8,600 nt of DNA from an archaeon (GTDB lineage: Archaea > Methanobacteriota > Methanobacteria > Methanobacteriales > Methanobacteriaceae), in NCBI GenBank assembly GCA_024409165.1, contig JAKSUE010000047.1:1-8600 (forward strand). Direction: 5' to 3'. Each line of letters opens with the position of its first letter. Positions within the stretch are counted from its first letter, which is position 1. A program made the position numbers and the translations under genes. The notes below the pieces were generated by a model. The model saw nothing but the letters and a program-made list of their open reading frames with translations, was not told the origin of the DNA and made no database searches. Shown in pieces: positions 4,432 to 8,600 of this stretch.

Positions 4432-7161
4432 ATGCTTAAAATATTTGAAGATCTTGGATATAAAGAACAAACATGTAAAACTTGTGGAAATGTATTTTAT
4501 TCACAAGTTGACCGTGATACTTGTGGGGATGCTCCTTGTGATGAGTATGGATTTATTGGAAACCCTGCAACAGATAAACCTTATGATTTATATGAAATTC
4601 AACAAACTTTTAGAGAATTCTTAGCTAAAGAAGGTCACGAACCTATACCTCGTTATCCAATTTTAGCAAAACGTTGGAGAAACGATGTATTTTTAGTTGG
4701 AGCTTCAATCTTTTGTTTCCAACCATGGGTAACTTCTGGTTTAGTTGAACCTCCTGCTAACCCTCTTGAAGTAGAACAACCTTCTATTCGTTTAAACGAT
4801 GTTGATAATGTTGGAAGAACTGGAAGACATATGACTTGTTTTACAATGGGTTCTCACACAGTTATTAATAAACCAGATGATTTTATCTACTGGGAAGATG
4901 AGACCATAAGACTTTGTCATGAGTTCTTTGCATATATTGGTATTGATACTAAAGAAATTACTTTCATTAAATCATGGTGGAAAGGTGGAGGTAACGAAGG
5001 ACCTTGTTATGAAGTTTGTGTTCGTGGTGTAGAACTTGCTACCCTTGTTTTCATGCAATATAAAACCTTAGATAATGGAGATAAAGAAGAAATTCCAATT
5101 AAAGTAGTAGATACTGGTTATGGTTTAGAAAGAATTGCTTGGATTTCTCAAGGCACTCCAACTGCATATGATGCTTGTTTTGCTCCTGTAATTGAAAAAT
5201 TAAAAGAAATTACTGGTGTAGAACTTAATGAAGAAATTTTAGGTCGTAATGCTCAAATCGCTGGTATGATGGATATTGAGGATATTGGTGATATTAAAGA
5301 ATTACGTCAACAAGTAGCTGACAGTCTTGAAATTACCTTAGAAGAACTTCTTGACTTTGCAGAACCTATGGAAGCAGTTTATATTATTGCTGACCATACT
5401 CGTTGTTTAGCATTTATGTTTGCAGATGGTATTATCCCATCAAATGTAAAAGAAGGTTATCTTGCAAGACTTGTTCTTAGAAGAACCATCAGATTCATGA
5501 AAGAACTTAATATGAAAGAATCATTATCTGATGTAATGAAAATCCAATTAGACTTCTTAACTAAATTCTATCCAGAAATTAAAGAGTCTCAAGATCATAT
5601 TATGAATATTATTAATCTTGAAGAAGAAAGATATGCTAAAACTATTGAAAAAGGTAAAAAGACTGTTAAAAGAACTATTAAACGTCTTAAAAAAGAAGGA
5701 AAAACCTCAATGCCTTTAGAAGTTTTAATTGACCTTTATGATGCTCAAGGTATGCCTCCTGAAACTGTTGAAGAATTAGCTGCAGGAGATAAAGACTTTG
5801 AAGTAAAAGTTCCAGATAACTTCTTTACTATTGTAGCAGATATGCATGCTGAAGAAGAAAAAACTAAAAAAGAAGTATTTGAAGTAAATGCTCCAAAAAC
5901 TGATTTATTATTCTACAAAGATGTATATCAAAAAGAATTTGATGGTAAAATCATTGAAGTTGTTGAAAAAGATGGAACTTGTAATTTAATCTTTGATCAA
6001 ACTCTCTTCTACCCAGAAGGAGGAGGTCAACCTTCCGATGTTGGTATTATTGCTATTGATGGAAAAGTTTATGAAATTGAATATGCTTCTAAAATTGATG
6101 GTGTAGTATTACATCAAGTAGCTATTGGTGAAGAAGATGCTTCTGAAGCTGTAGAATCCTTTAAAAAATTAATTGGTAAAGATATTCACGGTGCAATCAG
6201 TTGGGATAGACGTATTACCTTAGCAAGACACCACACAGGAACTCACTTAGTTATTGCAGCTGCAAGAAAAGTCTTAGGTGACCATATCTGGCAAGCAGGT
6301 GCACAAAAAGGTCTTGCTCGTTCCCGTATTGACTTAGCTCATTATAAACGTATCACTCAAGATGAAATCAACCAAATTGAAAAATTAGCTAACGAACTTG
6401 TTATGAAAAATATAGAGTTAGATATTGAATGGATGAGTCGTGATGAAGCAGACAAAACCTATGGTCTTATTTTATACCAAGGTGGAGTAGTTCCAGGTGC
6501 AGATATTCGTGTAGTTAAAATCCCTGGAATTGATGTTCAAGCTTGTGCAGGTACTCACTTATCAAGAACTGGTGAAGTTGGTCCTATTAAAATCAACAAA
6601 ACCGAAAGAGTTCAAGATGGTGTTGAAAGAATTGATTTCTCAGCAGGACTTGCAGCAATTGATTCTATCCAAAATGATAATGATATCTTAAGAGAAAGTT
6701 CTGGAGTATTTAAAGTTACTAATGATTTATTACCAAAAACTTGTGATAGATTCTTTAATGAATGGAAAGCTCAAAAGAACGAAATAGCTAAACTTCAAAA
6801 AGAAATCGCTAACTTAAAAGTAGCAAGTTTAGATAATGAAATCGTTGATGTTAAAGGCTTAAGAGTTCTTAAACAAATCATTGATAGTGATATTAAAGAA
6901 ATCCAAAAAATAGCTACTGACTTTACTGATAATAATAAAGCAGATGTTGTTTTAATTGGAAATAATGATGGTAAAATCTTAGGTGCTGCTTCTAAAACAG
7001 CTATTGATGCAGGTGTACAAATCAATAATATCATAAGAGAATCTGCTCAAATCCTTGGTGGTGGAGGTGGAGGACGCCCAACTCTTGCACAAGGTGCTGG
7101 TAAAAACGCAGATAAAATCGAAGAAGCTTTAGAATTTGCATTTAAATTATTAAATGAATAA
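4432..7161 (+). CDS. alaS: Alanyl-tRNA synthetase, archaeal type
   Basis: AlaRS is a class II synthetase that joins alanine to tRNA-Ala, recognising the G3-U70 pair, and removes misattached serine or glycine. The 909 residues have the archaeal architecture. A short N-terminal extension has Cys 15, 18, 31 and 36 spaced like a zinc site. The aminoacylation domain follows, with RYPILAKRWRNDVFLVGAS near 75-93. The editing domain has the HxxxH motif at His601/His605 (HHTGTH) and Cys705/His709 (CAGTH) as zinc/catalytic ligands. The C-terminal DHHA1/C-Ala domain has a six-glycine run at 876-881 leading into RPTLAQGAG. The length is normal for archaea, and no key motif is missing. The start has a weak AGGCGA site five bases upstream and its own probable promoter, so the gene appears monocistronic. 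The stop codon lies in a terminator-like hairpin. Confidence 0.97.
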   Translation: MLKIFEDLGYKEQTCKTCGNVFYSQVDRDTCGDAPCDEYGFIGNPATDKPYDLYEIQQTFREFLAKEGHEPIPRYPILAKRWRNDVFLVGASIFCFQPWVTSGLVEPPANPLEVEQPSIRLNDVDNVGRTGRHMTCFTMGSHTVINKPDDFIYWEDETIRLCHEFFAYIGIDTKEITFIKSWWKGGGNEGPCYEVCVRGVELATLVFMQYKTLDNGDKEEIPIKVVDTGYGLERIAWISQGTPTAYDACFAPVIEKLKEITGVELNEEILGRNAQIAGMMDIEDIGDIKELRQQVADSLEITLEELLDFAEPMEAVYIIADHTRCLAFMFADGIIPSNVKEGYLARLVLRRTIRFMKELNMKESLSDVMKIQLDFLTKFYPEIKESQDHIMNIINLEEERYAKTIEKGKKTVKRTIKRLKKEGKTSMPLEVLIDLYDAQGMPPETVEELAAGDKDFEVKVPDNFFTIVADMHAEEEKTKKEVFEVNAPKTDLLFYKDVYQKEFDGKIIEVVEKDGTCNLIFDQTLFYPEGGGQPSDVGIIAIDGKVYEIEYASKIDGVVLHQVAIGEEDASEAVESFKKLIGKDIHGAISWDRRITLARHHTGTHLVIAAARKVLGDHIWQAGAQKGLARSRIDLAHYKRITQDEINQIEKLANELVMKNIELDIEWMSRDEADKTYGLILYQGGVVPGADIRVVKIPGIDVQACAGTHLSRTGEVGPIKINKTERVQDGVERIDFSAGLAAIDSIQNDNDILRESSGVFKVTNDLLPKTCDRFFNEWKAQKNEIAKLQKEIANLKVASLDNEIVDVKGLRVLKQIIDSDIKEIQKIATDFTDNNKADVVLIGNNDGKILGAASKTAIDAGVQINNIIRESAQILGGGGGGRPTLAQGAGKNADKIEEALEFAFKLLNE

Positions 7162-7180
7162 TTTTATTCATTTAATTTTT
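7151..7180 (+). terminator. Terminator hairpin spanning the alaS stop codon
   Basis: TAAATGAATA (7151-7160) and TATTCATTTA (7165-7174) form a perfect 10-bp stem around ATTT, followed by T-rich sequence. The alaS stop TAA (7159-7161) begins in the left arm. Further T-tracts at 7227-7259 provide a second U-rich stretch before thiI, so readthrough should be low. Confidence 0.6.
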
Positions 7181-7226
7181 TATTATTAATTCTAATTACC
7201 TTAATCTTATCATTTTTATCATTTGA

Positions 7227-7259
7227 TTTTATTTTTTGATTTTTTCTTTTTTTATTTTT
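7227..7259 (+). terminator. T-rich tracts downstream of alaS
   Basis: Several T-runs of four to seven bases separated by A, GA or C follow the alaS hairpin. They are typical of clustered archaeal U-tract terminators and would back up the hairpin at 7151-7174. Confidence 0.5.
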
Positions 7260-7273
7260 AAATTATTTTAATT

Positions 7274-7281
7274 ATTATAAA
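7274..7281 (+). promoter_or_regulatory. Probable TATA box of thiI
   Basis: ATTATAAA lies 59 bases before the thiI ATG and would start transcription near 7300-7304, giving a leader of about 38 bases. The palindrome at 7295-7311 would overlap the start site. Confidence 0.4.
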
Positions 7282-7283
7282 GT

Positions 7284-7311
7284 ATTAAATCATTAAATCA
7301 TTAAATGATTT
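7284..7311 (+). repeat. Three tandem 8-base repeats and a palindrome upstream of thiI
   Basis: ATTAAATC occurs at 7284-7291 and 7292-7299, with ATTAAATG at 7300-7307. The last units also form a palindrome with 8-base arms, AAATCATT (7295-7302) and AATGATTT (7304-7311). Its place at the predicted transcription start resembles an operator, but AT-rich DNA makes such patterns easy to find. Confidence 0.4.
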
Positions 7312-7339
7312 TAATTATTTTTATTATTAGGTTGTTAAT

Positions 7340-8488
7340 ATGAATTATAGTTTAATTGTTGCTCGTTATGGTGAAGTTGCTCTTAAAAGTAGTAAAGTTA
7401 GAAGAAGATTTGAAAAAAGATTAGCTTCTAATATTAAAGCATCAATTGATTGTGAAATTGATATTCATCAAGCAAGAATATTTATCTTTCCACAAGATTT
7501 TGATGATGCAATAGAAAAACTTGATAAAATATTTGGAATTGTATCATACTCTCCTGCTACCACAACATATGCAACATTTGAAGATATTGAAAAAAGTATA
7601 TCTATTTATGCAGATAAACTTGCTGAAAAAGGTTTACTTGATGAAAATACTCCTTTTGCAATAAGTTGTAGAAGAGTAGGATCTCATGAATTCTCTTCTC
7701 AAGAAATGGCTGCATTTGCAGGTGCTGTTGTTGTTCGTAAATTTAACTGTCCAGTTAATTTATCAAACCCTGAACTCACAATATATCTTGAAATAAGAGA
7801 CAATGATGCTTATATCTATCATGAAAAAATCCAAGGACCTGGAGGTTTACCTCTTGGAACCCAGGGTAAAGTAATTTCCCTTTTATCAAGTGGAATAGAC
7901 TCTCCTGTTGCAACTTATATGATGATGAAAAGAGGTTGTCAAGTCATAGCTCTCCATTTTGATGGTGCACCATTCACAACTCCTGAAGCAAGAAAAAACT
8001 ATGATGATTTAGTCGATGCTTTAAATGTTTATGGTAGTGGAGCCCCTGTTAGAAAAAGAATTGTTAAATACGGAGATTACCTCCAAAAAGCAAAAGAAGA
8101 CGCTCCTGAAAAAATGACTTGTGTTCTCTGTAAATCTGGAATGTATAAAATAGCTGCAAAACTTGCAAAAGACATGCACGCTTCTGCAATCATTGATGGA
8201 AGCAGTGTAGGTCAAGTAGCTTCACAAACCCTTGATAATATTTTAGCAACCCGTGATGGAGTAGATGTACCTATCTTATCTCCTGTAATTGGCCTTGATA
8301 AAGTAGAAATAACAAGAATGGCTGAAGAAATCGGAACCTTTGAAATATCTAAACGTGATGATGGAGGTTGTTCTGCGGTTCCACGTTATCCTGAGACAAA
8401 AGCAGATTTAGATGCAGTCCATGATGCTCAAGAATCAATGAATCAAGAAGAAGAAATTGAAAAAGCTTTTAGAGCTATTGAATGGTAA
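7340..8488 (+). CDS. thiI: tRNA 4-thiouridine synthetase ThiI, archaeal form
   Basis: ThiI adenylates U8 of tRNA and replaces its oxygen with sulfur to give 4-thiouridine; in bacteria it also takes part in thiamine biosynthesis. The 382 residues comprise an N-terminal ferredoxin-like region (about 1-65), a THUMP RNA-binding domain (about 65-165) and a PP-loop ATP-pyrophosphatase domain with SSGIDSPVA at 183-191. The C-terminal rhodanese domain of the E. coli enzyme is absent, as is usual in methanogens. Cys261 and Cys264 (CVLC) and Cys344 (GGCS) correspond in arrangement to the three cysteines reported to hold an Fe-S cluster in Methanococcus ThiI, suggesting that sulfide rather than a persulfide relay supplies the sulfur. 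The start has AGGTTG (7329-7334), a weak ribosome-binding site. The gene is intact and probably monocistronic. Confidence 0.95.
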   Translation: MNYSLIVARYGEVALKSSKVRRRFEKRLASNIKASIDCEIDIHQARIFIFPQDFDDAIEKLDKIFGIVSYSPATTTYATFEDIEKSISIYADKLAEKGLLDENTPFAISCRRVGSHEFSSQEMAAFAGAVVVRKFNCPVNLSNPELTIYLEIRDNDAYIYHEKIQGPGGLPLGTQGKVISLLSSGIDSPVATYMMMKRGCQVIALHFDGAPFTTPEARKNYDDLVDALNVYGSGAPVRKRIVKYGDYLQKAKEDAPEKMTCVLCKSGMYKIAAKLAKDMHASAIIDGSSVGQVASQTLDNILATRDGVDVPILSPVIGLDKVEITRMAEEIGTFEISKRDDGGCSAVPRYPETKADLDAVHDAQESMNQEEEIEKAFRAIEW

Positions 8489-8594
8489 TTTTTAACTTAA
8501 TTTTTACTATTTCTTATTTTTTATTTTTTTATTTTTTTTATTTTAATTTTTAAATCTTATTTTTTAACTTAATTTTTACTATTTCTTATTTTTT
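8489..8594 (+). repeat. 34-base T-rich direct repeat after thiI
   Basis: An identical 34-base sequence occurs at 8489-8522 and 8561-8594, 72 bases apart. Each copy contains AACTTAA, ACTATTTCTTA and T-runs. The second copy is followed by one extra T before the match weakens, and the window ends there. The first copy starts right after the thiI stop, so the repeat may be a duplicated terminator or the first units of a longer tandem array. Confidence 0.75.
8501..8548 (+). terminator. T-tract terminator region of thiI
   Basis: Successive T-runs of five to eight bases separated by single A or AC follow the thiI stop, with no strong hairpin. This is the expected form of an archaeal U-tract terminator cluster. 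Confidence 0.55.
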
Positions 8595-8600
8595 TATTTT

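Noticed and set aside
6795..7034. Minus-strand open frame of 79 codons opposite the alaS C-terminal domain
   Set aside because: It is a shadow of a conserved coding region with no motif of its own.
8021..8215. Minus-strand open frame of 64 codons opposite thiI
   Set aside because: It is antisense to the PP-loop domain of ThiI and has no recognisable features.

Overview
The window is very AT-rich (intergenic DNA is almost pure A+T) and carries a compact block of archaeal information-processing genes, all on the + strand. The proteins are archaeal: Spt5, ribosomal proteins L11, L1, P0/L10 and P1/L12 ending in GLGALFG, an archaeal-type alanyl-tRNA synthetase and a rhodanese-less ThiI. Together with GGTGA/GGAGG ribosome-binding sites, TTTATATA boxes, U-rich terminators and an Asn-rich zinc-ribbon membrane protein, this points to a methanogen of the order Methanobacteriales, most likely Methanobrevibacter or a close relative. 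The genus is inference; the domain and approximate lineage are well supported.

Layout. 1-326 is non-coding, with two TATA boxes. 327-1297 is spt5-rpl11, overlapping by one base (TAATG). 1298-1622 is a 325-base non-coding gap with a hairpin at the rpl11 stop, a probable new promoter and two leader hairpins. 1623-3703 is rpl1-rpl10-rpl12, the L1 stalk protein and the two components of the P stalk, ended by a clear hairpin plus T-tract terminator. 3813-4259 encodes a small zinc-ribbon/Asn-rich/transmembrane protein of unknown function, probably from a leaderless mRNA. 4432-7161 is alaS and 7340-8488 is thiI, each with its own probable promoter. 8489-8600 is a T-rich tail holding a 34-base direct repeat.

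How the genes work together. Spt5 is a transcription elongation factor linked to RNA polymerase. L11, P0 and P1 build the GTPase-associated stalk that recruits elongation factors, and L1 builds the E-site stalk. AlaRS charges tRNA-Ala and ThiI makes 4-thiouridine in tRNA. No mobile element, CRISPR array, tRNA, rRNA or defence system is visible. This is an ordinary housekeeping region, and its interest lies in regulatory RNA structure.

The strongest such signal is at 1647-1687, inside the start of rpl1. It closely resembles the autoregulatory L1-binding mRNA element known from Methanococcus-type archaea, and it falls in a run of G-ending codons uncommon in this DNA. Other signals are two hairpins in front of rpl1, competing hairpins between rpl10 and rpl12, stop codons built into terminator-like hairpins at three genes, and a duplicated T-rich tail after thiI.
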